A stretch of 64,000 nt of DNA, taken from the NCBI GenBank assembly GCA_016217595.1, contig JACRHS010000010.1, positions 186,001-250,000 of the forward strand. Reading direction: 5' to 3'. Shown one piece after another: positions 53,367-62,597 of the stretch (positions within the stretch are counted from its first letter, which is position 1; the number at the start of each line of letters is the position of its first letter). This DNA is from Opitutia bacterium. Lineage in GTDB: Bacteria > Verrucomicrobiota > Verrucomicrobiia > Opitutales > Opitutaceae. A program made the translations under genes and the position numbers. The notes beneath the pieces are model-generated. The model did not search any database, had not been told where the DNA came from, and was given only the letters and a program-made list of their open reading frames with translations.

Positions 53367-55283
53367 TCAGTAGCTCCGGCCCTCGGATTGCTCGTAATAG
53401 TTTACGTAGGCCTGGTTCACCACGCGATAGCCGCCGGGTGTCGGATAATGGCCGGTGAAATACCAGTCGCCCGAGTGCTGCGGCACCGCGGCATGGAGGT
53501 TCTCGATGGTCTGGAAGATGATCTCCACCTCGCCATTCCACTCGATGTTTTTCGGGCGGACGAGTTCGCAGATCTTGTGGGAAATCTCCTCGGGCGTGAA
53601 CGGCTCGTAGAGCGCGCGCACATGGTTGACGGTCGAGCCGCGCGGCGGTTTGGCGACCTCGGCCAGACAGCGTTGATAGATCTCGCCGAGGAGGCTGCCC
53701 TGCCCGCGCTCATTGAGGAGAGCGACGGCGGCCTCGAAGGCGATGAACTTGCCGACCTCCGACATGTCGATGCCGTAGCAATCCGGGTAACGGATTTGCG
53801 GCGCGGTCGAGGCGATCACGATCTTCTTCGGATTGAGGCGGGAGAGGATGCGCAGAATCGAGCGGCGCAGCGTGGTGCCGCGCACGATGGAGTCGTCCAC
53901 GATCACGAGGTTGTCCTTCGGCTGCACGGAGCCGTAGGTGATGTCGTAGACGTGGCTCGCGAGGTGATTGCGGAAGCTTTCCTGGCCGATGAACGTACGG
54001 ATTTTCACGTCCTTGGAGACGACTTTTTCGCCGTGCGGCCAGTTGCGCAGAATCAAATCGTCGAGCAGCGCCTCGGTGAGTTCGCCGGCGCGCGCGGCGG
54101 CGAGCACGGCCTGCTTGACCTCGTTGCGGCGACGCACGCGCAGCGCCGACATCAGGCCGTAGTAGGCGACCTCGGCGGTGTTGGGCACGAAGCTGAACAC
54201 GGTGTCGGCCCAGTCGCGGCCGACGGCGCGGAGCACCTGGTCGGTGAGGCCGGCGCCGAGCGCCTTGCGCTCGCGGTAGATGTCGAGGTCGTTGCCCCGG
54301 GAGAAATAGATGCGCTCGAAGGAGCACGCGGCCCGAGGCAGCGGCGCGGTGAAGCGGCTGGAGCTCAAGGCGCCGCGCTTCTTGATCACCATGACGTGGC
54401 CGGGCTCCACCTCGCGCACCTGCTCGACCGTGAGATCGAAGACGGTGCAGAGCGGCGCGCGCTCGGAGGCGAACGCCACCACCTCGTCGTTTTGGAAATA
54501 GTACGCCGGGCGGATGCCGGACGGATCGCGCGCGACGAAGCAGTCGCCATTGCCCACGAGTCCGCAGAGCGCGTAGCCGCCGTCCCACTTCTCGGAAGCC
54601 CGTGTGAGCACCCGCGCGAGGTCGAGCTCTTCGCTGATGCGGCGCGACATCTCGGCGCCGCTCAGGCCGCGGCTGCGCAGAAACCGGAAGATGTCCTCGT
54701 GTTCCTCGTCGAGGTAATAGCCGATTTTCTCGAGCATCGCCTGCGTGTCGGAGGCGAAAATCGGATGCTGACCCTTCGCGATGAGCGATTCGTTCAGCTC
54801 CGCGGTGTTGGTCATGTTGAAATTGCCGCAGAGCGCGAGATTCCGGGTCGGCCACGGGCTGCGCCGGAAGAACGGATGGCAGGCGGAGAGGTTGTAGCCG
54901 CCGCTGGTGCCATAGCGCAGGTGCCCCATGAGCAGTTCGCTGCCGAAATCAAAATGCTGCTTCACCGTGTCGGCGAACTCCGGGTGGATCACGCCGGTGG
55001 CGACCTTCGCGTTAAAATCCTTCAGCAGGAGTTTGAAAATGCGGTCGAGCGGATTGGGCTTCACGCACCGCTCGCGGTACATGAACGGATCGCCGGCCGG
55101 CACATCGAGCTTCACGCAAGCCACGCCCGCGCCGTCCTGGCCGCGGTTGTGCTGCTTTTCCATCAGGAGGAAAAGTTTGAAGAACCCCCACAGCGGGGTG
55201 CCGTATTTGGCCTGATAGTAGTCGAGCGGCTTGAGCAGGCGGACAAGTGCGATGCCGCATTCGTGGGTGAGGCGGTCGCTCAT
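53367..55283 (-). CDS. purF: Amidophosphoribosyltransferase, long form
   Basis: A 638-residue PurF, first committed step of purine synthesis. The N-terminal MSDRLTHEC carries the catalytic Cys9, preceded by a short propeptide-like segment. The glutaminase domain is followed by a PRTase domain with VIVDDSIVRGTTLRR, the PRPP loop. It is about 130 residues longer than E. coli PurF (505), like the long forms of Bacteroidetes and some verrucomicrobia; the extra length is spread over the middle and C-terminus (EWNGEVEIIFQTIENLHAAV). It lies 85 bp downstream of purL. Confidence 0.94.
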   Translation of the reverse strand: MSDRLTHECGIALVRLLKPLDYYQAKYGTPLWGFFKLFLLMEKQHNRGQDGAGVACVKLDVPAGDPFMYRERCVKPNPLDRIFKLLLKDFNAKVATGVIHPEFADTVKQHFDFGSELLMGHLRYGTSGGYNLSACHPFFRRSPWPTRNLALCGNFNMTNTAELNESLIAKGQHPIFASDTQAMLEKIGYYLDEEHEDIFRFLRSRGLSGAEMSRRISEELDLARVLTRASEKWDGGYALCGLVGNGDCFVARDPSGIRPAYYFQNDEVVAFASERAPLCTVFDLTVEQVREVEPGHVMVIKKRGALSSSRFTAPLPRAACSFERIYFSRGNDLDIYRERKALGAGLTDQVLRAVGRDWADTVFSFVPNTAEVAYYGLMSALRVRRRNEVKQAVLAAARAGELTEALLDDLILRNWPHGEKVVSKDVKIRTFIGQESFRNHLASHVYDITYGSVQPKDNLVIVDDSIVRGTTLRRSILRILSRLNPKKIVIASTAPQIRYPDCYGIDMSEVGKFIAFEAAVALLNERGQGSLLGEIYQRCLAEVAKPPRGSTVNHVRALYEPFTPEEISHKICELVRPKNIEWNGEVEIIFQTIENLHAAVPQHSGDWYFTGHYPTPGGYRVVNQAYVNYYEQSEGRSY

Positions 55284-55368
55284 GGTTGCAGATGGGAAGA
55301 GAACTGAGACATGGTGAAAATGTGACCGCGGCGAGGAGAGGCCCGCCCACGAAGCGGGCTGTGGCGGT

Positions 55369-57690
55369 TCAACCGGCGCCCGGGCGCGGCAAGGCCTCCT
55401 CGATGGCGGTTTCCCAGACGCGACGCAAATCGGCCGTCGGCCAGGTGGCGGTGAACGCCTTCGTTTTGACGGCCAGCGCGCCGTCGGCGGTGACCTCGCC
55501 GATCACGGCGGCGGCAACACCCTGCATGTGCGATTCGGAAATCACGCGCAACGCAGAGGCGCCCTGCACCGCCAGCACGACGCGCCCCTGGCTCTCGCCG
55601 AAGAGCAGGCTGTCGCTGCGCGCGCCGCCTGCGGCGGCCAGATCGAGCTTGGCGCCGAAGGTGGTGTCGGGAGCAAACAACATCTCGCTGACGGCGACCA
55701 GCAGCCCGCCCTCGCTCAAATCGTGGGCGGCGAGCACCAGACCGGCGCGGATGAGCGTGCGCACGGTGTTGCCGAGGCGCTCTTCGGCGCCGAGATCGAC
55801 CACCGGGGCATCGCCGGTCTTGAGCCCGTGGATCAGGCCGAGGAACTGGCTGCCGCCGAGTTCGTAGGGCGTGCCGCCGAGGAGCACCAGTTTCGTGCCG
55901 GCCTCGCGGACCCACTGTTTGGTGATGTGCTGCTCTTTCTCAATCAACCCGACCACCGCCACGGTGGGCGTGGGATCGATGGTGCCTTCGGGCGATTCGT
56001 TGTAGAGCGAGACGTTGCCGCCCACCACGGGCACATCGAAGAACCGGCAGGCCTCGGCCAGCCCGCGCACGCACTCCTTGAGCTGATAGAACGACTCGGG
56101 CTTGTACGGATTGCCGAAATTGAGGTTGTTGGTCATCGCCAGCGGCATGGCGCCGGCGCACGCGAGGTTGCGCAGGCACTCCGACATCGCGATGAGCGCG
56201 CCCCGGCGGGGATTGAGATAACAGAAGCGGCCGTTGCCGTCGTTGCTGATGGCGAGAAACCGCTCGGTCTCGCCGAGGCGCACCCGCACCACGGCGGCGT
56301 CGCTGCCCGGTTCAACCACGATACCGTGATCGGCCGGCCGCGCGTACTGCCGATAAATCCACCGCTTCGAGGCGATGGTTGGATGCGCCAGCAGTTTCAG
56401 CAGCGCCGACTGCGCACCGGCGGCGTCGAGATCGGGCAGCCCGCAGACTTCGGGCGTCCACGCCGAGGTTGCGACGAAATAGGACGGCACCATCGATTCG
56501 CGGAAGTACACCGGCGCTTTGTCGGTGAGCGACGTCGTCGGCACATCCACCACGGGCACGCCGTGATGCTTCACCACCAGATGCCCGGTGGTCGTGACGG
56601 TGCCGATCTTGGCCGCCGGCACCGCCGCCTGGGCAAAAATCGCCTCGAACTCGGCCTCGCGGCCTTGTTGCACGATCAACAGCATGCGCTCCTGCGACTC
56701 GGCGAGGAGCAACTCGTAGGAATTCATGCCCGCCTCGCGCTGGGGCACGCCGTCGAGCTCGATCTCGATGCCGGTGCCGCCCCGGCTGGCGGTTTCGCTG
56801 GTGGCGCAGGCGAGCCCTGCCGCCCCCATATCCTGGATACCGATGACAAGCTCGGACACGGCCAGCGCCGCGAGGCAGGCATCGATGAGTTTGCGCCCCA
56901 GCACCGGGTCGCCCGTCTGGATCACCGGCCGAGAGTCCGCCACCGTTTCGGTCGATTCCAGAGCCGGCAAAGCCGCCCCGCCCAGTCCGTCACGACCAGT
57001 GGGTGCGCCGACGTAGTACACGGCATTGCCCGCTCCGGAGGCCTTGCCGCTGCGAATCTGGTCGTGCCGCAGCACACCGAGGCAAAGGGCATTGACCAGC
57101 GGTTTTCCCTCATAGCAGGGATCGAAGTAAGCATCGCCGCCCACGGTGGGCACTCCCGCGGTATTGCTGTAGTGCGCGCTGCCGGCCACGATGCCCTGCA
57201 ATTGCTGCTGGGTGACGGGCGAAGACAGTTCACCGAAGCGCAACGAGTTGGTGAGCAGCACCGGCCGGGCGCCCATCGCCAAAATATCGCGCACAACACC
57301 ACCCACCGCCGTGGCCGCGCCGGCCTGGGGATCGAGCGCGCTGGGGTGGTTGCGCGATTCGAGTTTGAAAGAGACCGCCCACTCGTCGCCGATGTCGATG
57401 ATCCCGGCGTTTTCCTCACCGGCTTTCACGAGCACGGCCCCGAAGCGGCTGGTGTCGCCATCTTTGGTCGTGGGAAACTGTTTCAGCAACGGCCGGGTGT
57501 TTTTGTAGGAGCAATGCTCCGACCACATTACACTGAAAATGCCGAGCTCGGTCAGCGTGGGCTCGCGATGCAGGGTGCGCTTGATGAGCTGATGCTCCTC
57601 CGGCAGCAACCCATGCTTTTTCACAAGTTCAGGCGTAATCCTCTGGTTGAGTGCGGGAGTAGGATTTGGGGGGAGGTGGGTGACTGCCAC
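55369..57690 (-). CDS. purL: Phosphoribosylformylglycinamidine synthase, PurL subunit (small type)
   Basis: A 773-residue PurL of the smPurL (Bacillus) type, without a glutaminase domain, step 4 of purine synthesis. Segments: MWSEHCSYKNTRPLLKQFPT, GIIDIGDEWAVSFKLESRNHPSA, GVPTVGGDAYFDPCYEGKPL and a C-terminal synthetase half with GGNVSLYNES. This type works with PurS and PurQ, which are not beside it. The GTG at 57690 is taken as start. It is first of the purL-purF-purM cluster. Confidence 0.95.
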   Translation of the reverse strand: MAVTHLPPNPTPALNQRITPELVKKHGLLPEEHQLIKRTLHREPTLTELGIFSVMWSEHCSYKNTRPLLKQFPTTKDGDTSRFGAVLVKAGEENAGIIDIGDEWAVSFKLESRNHPSALDPQAGAATAVGGVVRDILAMGARPVLLTNSLRFGELSSPVTQQQLQGIVAGSAHYSNTAGVPTVGGDAYFDPCYEGKPLVNALCLGVLRHDQIRSGKASGAGNAVYYVGAPTGRDGLGGAALPALESTETVADSRPVIQTGDPVLGRKLIDACLAALAVSELVIGIQDMGAAGLACATSETASRGGTGIEIELDGVPQREAGMNSYELLLAESQERMLLIVQQGREAEFEAIFAQAAVPAAKIGTVTTTGHLVVKHHGVPVVDVPTTSLTDKAPVYFRESMVPSYFVATSAWTPEVCGLPDLDAAGAQSALLKLLAHPTIASKRWIYRQYARPADHGIVVEPGSDAAVVRVRLGETERFLAISNDGNGRFCYLNPRRGALIAMSECLRNLACAGAMPLAMTNNLNFGNPYKPESFYQLKECVRGLAEACRFFDVPVVGGNVSLYNESPEGTIDPTPTVAVVGLIEKEQHITKQWVREAGTKLVLLGGTPYELGGSQFLGLIHGLKTGDAPVVDLGAEERLGNTVRTLIRAGLVLAAHDLSEGGLLVAVSEMLFAPDTTFGAKLDLAAAGGARSDSLLFGESQGRVVLAVQGASALRVISESHMQGVAAAVIGEVTADGALAVKTKAFTATWPTADLRRVWETAIEEALPRPGAG

Positions 57691-58034
57691 GGGGATATTG
57701 GGTTTTGGAGGAGAAAGGTTTCGCGCGCGGGAAAGCCGAGATTACGAGCGAAAGATGGCACGCGGGGCGTCCGCAAAAACGCGGCCGAGTCGGGCAGCTT
57801 CCATGACCGCGTCCTGCGGAGCGCGCGAACCTGGCAAGGAAGTGGCAACAACGTTGATTTTCACGGGCCGGGAGAGGGATTTGATGACGTCGTGAATCGA
57901 AAACCGGTCAAGGGTTTTATGGGTCGCCCCGAGGGAAAAGCCGCTGGTGCCAACCGCTGGCGCCCTGCCAAAAAAAAGCAGCCCCGGATAAACCGAGGCT
58001 GCTGGCCTGAAATTCGAGTTGAGCGATGAGACGC
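57691..58034. other. Leader region of purL and gap to the TonB-domain gene
   Basis: 344 bp. The half next to purL is presumably its leader; on the minus strand TTGACC near 57910 could be a -35 element, but no convincing -10 follows. No purine riboswitch core was seen. The far end holds the terminator at 57968-58003. Confidence 0.4.
57968..58003 (-). terminator. Intrinsic terminator of the TonB-domain gene
   Basis: On the minus strand AGCAGCCTCGG and its near complement CCGGGGCTGCT enclose a short loop, followed by eight T residues. It is 32 bp after the stop at 58035. Confidence 0.88.
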
Positions 58035-58394
58035 TCAGGCGTTGCCTTCAAAACGCATCGGGATGGTGATGCGAACCTTAACGGCCTTGCCGTCTTTCTT
58101 CGCCGGCTTGAAGGACCAGCCCTTGACCGCTTCCAGCGCGGACTTGTCGAGCTCGCCGTTGGTCGACTTGGAGACGTCGGCCTGCATGACCTTGCCGTCC
58201 TCATCGATTACGCAAACCACGGCAACCAAGCCGGTGGCATCGCTAGAAGCCTTGGGCGCGACGGTGCGGACCGGCACGGGATTCTCGTCCACCTTGGTGA
58301 AGATACCGTCAGCGCTTTGAGCAGAGAGCGCGGAGGCGGCACCCAGCAAGGATGCAATCAAGGCGAGTTTCGTGAATGAGGATTTCATGTTCAT
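58035..58394 (-). CDS. Secreted TonB C-terminal-domain protein
   Basis: A 119-residue protein. The start MNMKSSFTKLALIASLLGAASALSAQ is a cleavable signal peptide, not a membrane anchor. Residues about 40-117 match the TonB C-terminal (beta-alpha-beta) domain: GLVAVVCVIDEDGKVMQADVSKST, SALEAVKGWSFKPAKKDGK and KVRITIPMRFE. There is no Pro-rich linker, so it is not a normal ExbB/ExbD-coupled TonB. A role as periplasmic helper or decoy is an inference. It has its own terminator and a leader with palindromic motifs. Confidence 0.82.
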   Translation of the reverse strand: MNMKSSFTKLALIASLLGAASALSAQSADGIFTKVDENPVPVRTVAPKASSDATGLVAVVCVIDEDGKVMQADVSKSTNGELDKSALEAVKGWSFKPAKKDGKAVKVRITIPMRFEGNA

Positions 58395-58469
58395 CGTGAA
58401 AAGTGGGTGTCGTTTATGACGTGCTCAACAAGAAGGGATTTGCGCGGAACGTCCAGTGCTTACCAAGGC

Positions 58470-58517
58470 GTAGTACTACTAAAAGGTGTTGCATCCCAAT
58501 AATTAGGGTGATTACCC
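58470..58517 (-). promoter_or_regulatory. Palindromic motifs upstream of the TonB-domain gene
   Basis: GTAGTACTAC (58470-58479) is a perfect palindrome, and GGGTGATTACCC (58506-58517) is an imperfect one; both lie about 75-125 bp upstream of the ATG. They are possible operators. The second resembles sequence upstream of the hybrid kinase and receiver-protein genes. Confidence 0.3.
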
Positions 58518-58602
58518 CAGATGGTTTCCGGGGACGGGGAATAGCATCGGCACAACCGCCGGGAACTTCAGAAAAATCTGCCGAAACCCGCGTTTTTCGC
58601 GC

Positions 58603-59556
58603 TCAGGCGCGATTTCGCGGGTGAAACTCCGCGTGTTGCCGCAAGAGACGTTGCTCCTCGACCGCGGTATAAATCTGGGTGGTCGCGATGTTCGCGTGCC
58701 CGAGCATCTCCTGAATGGCGCGCAGATCGGCGCCGCCGCTGAGCAGATGCGTCGCAAACGAGTGCCGCAGCAAGTGCGGTTGCACCGACTTCGTGATGCC
58801 GGCGAGCTTCGCGTATTTCTTCACGAGCACGAACACCGTGATGCGCGAGATCGCCCGGCCGCGTTCGCTCAAAAACAACTGGCTGCCCGTGCGCGCCTTC
58901 ACGAAACGCGGCCGCGCCGCGTCGAGGTAAGTGATCAACGCATCGCGCGCCTTGTCGCCGAGCGGCACCACGCGCTCCTTCGCGCCCTTGCCGAACACCC
59001 GCACGTAGCCGTTTTCCAAATCCACCTGCTGCAACGTCAACGCCGTGAGCTCCGAGACGCGCAGTCCGCTGGAGTAAAACAGTTCGAGAATCGCCCGGTC
59101 GCGCACCGCGTACGCATCGCCGCCCGCCGGGGCCGCAAGCAGTCGCTCGACCTCCTCCGGCGTAAGCGTCCCGGGAAGATGGCGCGCCAGCTTCGGCCCG
59201 ATGAGCAATTCGGTAAAATCGTCGCCGCGGAGTTTTTCGCGCACCAGATGCCGCGCGAGCCCGCGCAACGCAGTGAGCTTCCGCGCCAGGCTGGCCACCG
59301 TGTAATCGTTGCCGCTCAACGCGTGGATCCACGCCGTCACCTCGTCGCCCGCGACCGTGCGCCAGTCGGCCGCGCCGCGTTTCGCGAGGAAACGCGCGCA
59401 CTGGTCGAGATCGTTCTGGTAGGCGACGCGTGTGTGCACCGACAAACCGCGCTCCAAGCTCAGATAGCCGATGAACGCGTCGATATCGGTGGCAAACGCC
59501 GGCGGCGCTTTGCTTTCCTCCTGACGGATGGCGGGCGCAGATAAACTTCGACTCAT
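58603..59556 (-). CDS. Tyrosine recombinase of the XerC/XerD family
   Basis: A 317-residue site-specific recombinase. A core-binding SAM-like domain (residues about 22-110) precedes the catalytic domain with Arg166 (SSGLRVSEL), Lys190 (FGKGAKER), His261 and Arg264 (HLLRHSFATHLL), His287 (LGHANIATTQIYT) and Tyr296. It resembles XerD, which resolves chromosome dimers at dif with FtsK. Whether it is XerC or XerD cannot be settled without the partner gene and dif. It is a single gene; no attachment site was recognised near it. Confidence 0.9.
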   Translation of the reverse strand: MSRSLSAPAIRQEESKAPPAFATDIDAFIGYLSLERGLSVHTRVAYQNDLDQCARFLAKRGAADWRTVAGDEVTAWIHALSGNDYTVASLARKLTALRGLARHLVREKLRGDDFTELLIGPKLARHLPGTLTPEEVERLLAAPAGGDAYAVRDRAILELFYSSGLRVSELTALTLQQVDLENGYVRVFGKGAKERVVPLGDKARDALITYLDAARPRFVKARTGSQLFLSERGRAISRITVFVLVKKYAKLAGITKSVQPHLLRHSFATHLLSGGADLRAIQEMLGHANIATTQIYTAVEEQRLLRQHAEFHPRNRA

Positions 59557-59592
59557 GCCGGCAGTGTTAGCGCCCGGCGGCGGGCAGACCGC

Positions 59593-59853
59593 TCAATACC
59601 GCCGGCGCTGCATCGGGCGCGGCACCGGATTCACATCCTTCATCCGGTAGGTGATGCGCGCCTTCTCCAAGTCGTACGGACTCATTTCCATCTTCACCGA
59701 GTCACCTGCGGCGATCTTGATGAAGTTTTTCCTCAGCTTCCCGGAAATGTGCGCGAGCACAATGTGCCCATTGGAGAGCTGCACCTTGAACATCGTGCCC
59801 GGGAGCACGGCGATGATTTTGCCTTCTACTTCGATCGATTTGCCGTCGGACAT
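59593..59853 (-). CDS. infA: Translation initiation factor IF-1
   Basis: An 86-residue OB-fold protein. [47 protein letters not shown] contains the usual GxVxExLPxxxFxVxLxNGxxVxAxxSGKxR pattern. It binds the ribosomal A site during initiation. The C-terminal extension [14 protein letters not shown] is about 14 residues longer than the E. coli form (72). It lies 36 bp upstream of the Xer gene on the same strand. Confidence 0.95.
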   Translation of the reverse strand: MSDGKSIEVEGKIIAVLPGTMFKVQLSNGHIVLAHISGKLRKNFIKIAAGDSVKMEMSPYDLEKARITYRMKDVNPVPRPMQRRRY

Positions 59854-60004
59854 AATTAGCTACGAACGGCCAAGCCGGAGTTGGTTTGATACATACGGTG
59901 AGGGTGGATGTCAGTGCGGGGAAAGCCTTGAAAGGGCGTAAAGCACCCGCCTAAGTCAAGGTTTTACTCGGCGGACGTCCCGCCGCACTGCCGACCGCCG
60001 CTTC

Positions 60005-60535
60005 ATGGATGCTTCGCCCGCCACGCCTTTGCCCTGCCCGTTCGAGAAAAAATTTCCGTCGCAACTGATCCGCGACGACACGTTTTTCATGAGCCTCGCC
60101 TACAACCAGGCCATCGACGCCTGGCGCCGCGACGAGGTGCCCATCGGCTGCGTGATCGAACGCGACGGCGAACTCATCGCCAGCGCCCACAACACCGTCG
60201 AAGGCGCGCACGACCCCACCGCGCACGCCGAGATGCTCGCCCTCACGCAGGCCGCCGCGCACCTCGGCGACTGGCGCCTGAGCGAAGCGACCGTGTATGT
60301 GACCAAGGAGCCCTGCCCCATGTGTTCCGGCGCGATGCTGATGTCGCGCGTGAAACGCGTCTGTTACGCCGTGCCCGATCCGAAGATGGGCTGCCTCGGC
60401 GGCGCGACCAACCTCAACGACCTGCCGCGCGTCAACCACCACCTCGAGCTCACCGCCGGCGGCGTGCTGGAGCCAGAATGCCGCGAGCTGCTGCAAGCCT
60501 TCTTCCGCCTGAAACGCAGCGAAGCGGAGCAGTAA
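60005..60535 (+). CDS. tadA: tRNA-specific adenosine deaminase
   Basis: A 176-residue cytidine-deaminase-fold protein that converts A34 to inosine in tRNA-Arg. The zinc site is His74-Ala-Glu76 (TAHAEMLAL) and Cys104/Cys107 (EPCPMCSGAM). The N-terminal extension of about 28 residues before the catalytic domain is longer than in E. coli TadA; a Met30 start (MSLAYNQAI) is possible but less favoured. Confidence 0.93.
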   Translation: MDASPATPLPCPFEKKFPSQLIRDDTFFMSLAYNQAIDAWRRDEVPIGCVIERDGELIASAHNTVEGAHDPTAHAEMLALTQAAAHLGDWRLSEATVYVTKEPCPMCSGAMLMSRVKRVCYAVPDPKMGCLGGATNLNDLPRVNHHLELTAGGVLEPECRELLQAFFRLKRSEAEQ

Positions 60536-60598
60536 GCAACGTTCCCTCCCGCCACCAAACGTCCGGCTTCCGCATCCGCGGGCAAACTACCGCGCCGC

Positions 60599-61009
60599 TC
60601 AACTCTTGGCTGCCCGAGGCTTCACCAGCCCGAGCTGCTTTTTGACGCCCTGCACATAGGGCAAGGAAACGCCGAAACGCGCCGCCACCGCCGTACCGCC
60701 CTCGCCCGCCCGCAACGCCGACGCAATCTGCGCCTTCTGCTCATCGGTCAATCGCCCCCGGCCGCGACGCACCGCCTCGCCGCCCTCGCGCTTCAATTTC
60801 GCGCGCAACGCCGGCGACGCAAAGTCGGCCAGCCGCAGGATGAATTCATCCATGCTCCCGAACTTCATTTCGGCATAAAGCTGCTTGAACCGCTCCTCCT
60901 CCTTGAACTTCCGCTGCGCCTCCAATCGCGCCCGTTCCGCCTCCAGCGCCGCCAGCGCTTCAACTTCATTATCAAACTGTCGCCCCAAAGATTCAATCGG
61001 TGGTATCAT
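60599..61009 (-). CDS. Hypothetical protein with coiled coil and helix-turn-helix
   Basis: A 136-residue protein. Residues about 10-48 form a charged coiled coil (ALEAERARLEAQRKFKEEER). Residues about 85-130 (GRLTDEQKAQIASAL, then RFGVSLPYVQGVKKQL) look like a Hin-type/homeodomain-like helix-turn-helix, suggesting nucleic-acid binding. The start ATG at 61009 has a purine-rich stretch upstream. It lies at the edge of the AT-rich patch next to the transposase, so a mobile origin is possible. The function is unknown. Confidence 0.65.
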   Translation of the reverse strand: MIPPIESLGRQFDNEVEALAALEAERARLEAQRKFKEEERFKQLYAEMKFGSMDEFILRLADFASPALRAKLKREGGEAVRRGRGRLTDEQKAQIASALRAGEGGTAVAARFGVSLPYVQGVKKQLGLVKPRAAKS

Positions 61010-61075
61010 GCTTCAAATTCGGATATGACAATATTATTAAAGCAATACTTTATTAACAATATCTACCAAATCCCT

Positions 61076-61471
61076 TTATTTTTGTCCGTTAGAGCATGAA
61101 AATCGGCAAAAACCTGCAAGAAGAACCGCCACTATTGCCAGTAATACAATAACATCTTCTACCCCTCCAAGAACAACCCCATACCTCACATAGTCATAGC
61201 ACACTCTAATTATTAATTGAATAAAAACTACAAGATGCAGCAACTTCGTAATCCATCTCAACACACGCCTTTGTGATATATAATCTCCTCCTATACTCCA
61301 ACTTATACCTAGGATCATAACAGGAATACATGCCAACCGATCACACCACTCCGCTCCATGATCTCCAGAGAGTCCAAACGCTACTATCAGAAATGAAATA
61401 ACTGCCACGCAGACCCCCAATGAGCGAAAAGCAAACATCCCAATTCCTGAAAAACCCTCATTAATCTTCAT
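61076..61471 (-). CDS. Small AT-rich membrane protein, function unknown
   Basis: A 131-residue protein with four predicted transmembrane helices (about residues 14-35, 46-64, 78-98 and 103-123) and several cysteines. The codon use is markedly AT-rich compared with all flanking genes, suggesting recent transfer. No domain is recognised. It lies between the helix-turn-helix gene and the REP-associated transposase. Confidence 0.6.
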   Translation of the reverse strand: MKINEGFSGIGMFAFRSLGVCVAVISFLIVAFGLSGDHGAEWCDRLACIPVMILGISWSIGGDYISQRRVLRWITKLLHLVVFIQLIIRVCYDYVRYGVVLGGVEDVIVLLAIVAVLLAGFCRFSCSNGQK

Positions 61472-61588
61472 ATATTTTCATTTATAATTTTCGAGGGGAG
61501 AAATATGGAGGTAGAAATATGGGAAATATGGGGTCAGGTTGATAATTCTTAGTTGACTGACAACAACCGTATTTATTCGCTTCCGCGC

Positions 61589-62578
61589 ATGGCTCGCAAG
61601 TTGCGCGTGGAGTTTCTTGGCGCTGTTTATCACGTCATCAACCGCGGCAACCGCCGCGTCGGTCCGTTTGACGACGAAAAGACGCGCGATGCGTTCGAGA
61701 CCTGTCTGGGGGAAGCCTGCGTGCGCGCGGGGTGGTTGGTTCACGCGTATGTGATCATGGGGAATCATTTTCATATCGCCCTCGAAACGCCGCTGGGGAA
61801 TCTCGCGGCGGGGATGCAGTGGATGCAGGCGACTTTCACAAACCGTTACAACCGTTTTCGCGGCGAGACGGGCACGGGCGCCATCTTCCAGGGGCGCTAC
61901 AAGGCGCTGCCACTCGAGCCTGGCGCGGCGCTCGGGCAGTTGTGCCACTACATCCACCTCAATCCTGTGCGCGCGGGCCTTGTGCCGTTGGCTCAACTCG
62001 CGGAATGGCGCTGGTCGAGCTACCGTTGGCGGCACGACCCGGCGACCCGGCCGGCGTGGTTGCGCCTGGCAACTGCGCTGGTCGATGCCGGCGGGCTGGC
62101 GGACACTCCGGCGGGCTGGAACAGCTACGCGCAGTATCTCGCATGGCAGATGGCGGAGGGGTCGGCGGGACGCAACGCGGCCTACGCGTCGATGAGCCAG
62201 GGCTGGGCGCTGGGCAGCGCGGAGTTTAAACGCACGCTGGCGCTGGAGCACACGGTGGCGGCGGAGACGCGCGCATGGGAAGCCGAGGGCGCGGGTGAAA
62301 TCCGCCGCACCCGTTGGGAGGCGGCGCGCACGGCGGGGCTGCGCCAGCTCGGCAAGTCCGATAACGATCTCGCGGCCGACCGAAAGTCCGCGCCATGGAA
62401 AATCGCCCTGGCGGCAGAGTTGAAATCGCGCACCGATGCGCGCAACGCCTGGCTGGCCGAGCGCCTGCACATGGGCTCGCCGACGATGGTGAGCCAGAGC
62501 CTCGCCCGCGCGCGTTATGGCGACCCGCAAGTGCGGGAGTGGATCGGTCGGTTGCGCGCAGAGCCCGGGGCGTATTGA
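61589..62578 (+). CDS. REP-associated tyrosine transposase (TnpA_REP/IS200-like domain)
   Basis: A 329-residue protein from the ATG at 61589; a TTG 12 codons upstream is possible. The N-terminal Y1 transposase domain begins MARKLRVEFLGAVYHVINRG. The HUH histidine pair is in MGNHFHIAL, and NPVRAGLVPLAQLAEWRWSSYR is the conserved C-terminal domain end; a candidate catalytic Tyr lies in the following helix. The C-terminal 150 residues are a variable helical extension. Upstream, GGGGTCAGGTTGAT is a sequence often seen before such genes. Related RAYT proteins move REP hairpins; a REP-like hairpin follows at 62598. Confidence 0.85.
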   Translation: MARKLRVEFLGAVYHVINRGNRRVGPFDDEKTRDAFETCLGEACVRAGWLVHAYVIMGNHFHIALETPLGNLAAGMQWMQATFTNRYNRFRGETGTGAIFQGRYKALPLEPGAALGQLCHYIHLNPVRAGLVPLAQLAEWRWSSYRWRHDPATRPAWLRLATALVDAGGLADTPAGWNSYAQYLAWQMAEGSAGRNAAYASMSQGWALGSAEFKRTLALEHTVAAETRAWEAEGAGEIRRTRWEAARTAGLRQLGKSDNDLAADRKSAPWKIALAAELKSRTDARNAWLAERLHMGSPTMVSQSLARARYGDPQVREWIGRLRAEPGAY

Positions 62579-62597
62579 GTCGCGCGGATCAGACTGT

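Noticed and set aside
57691-57960. Purine riboswitch in the purL leader
   Set aside because: No conserved purine-aptamer core or matching stems were recognised on the minus strand.
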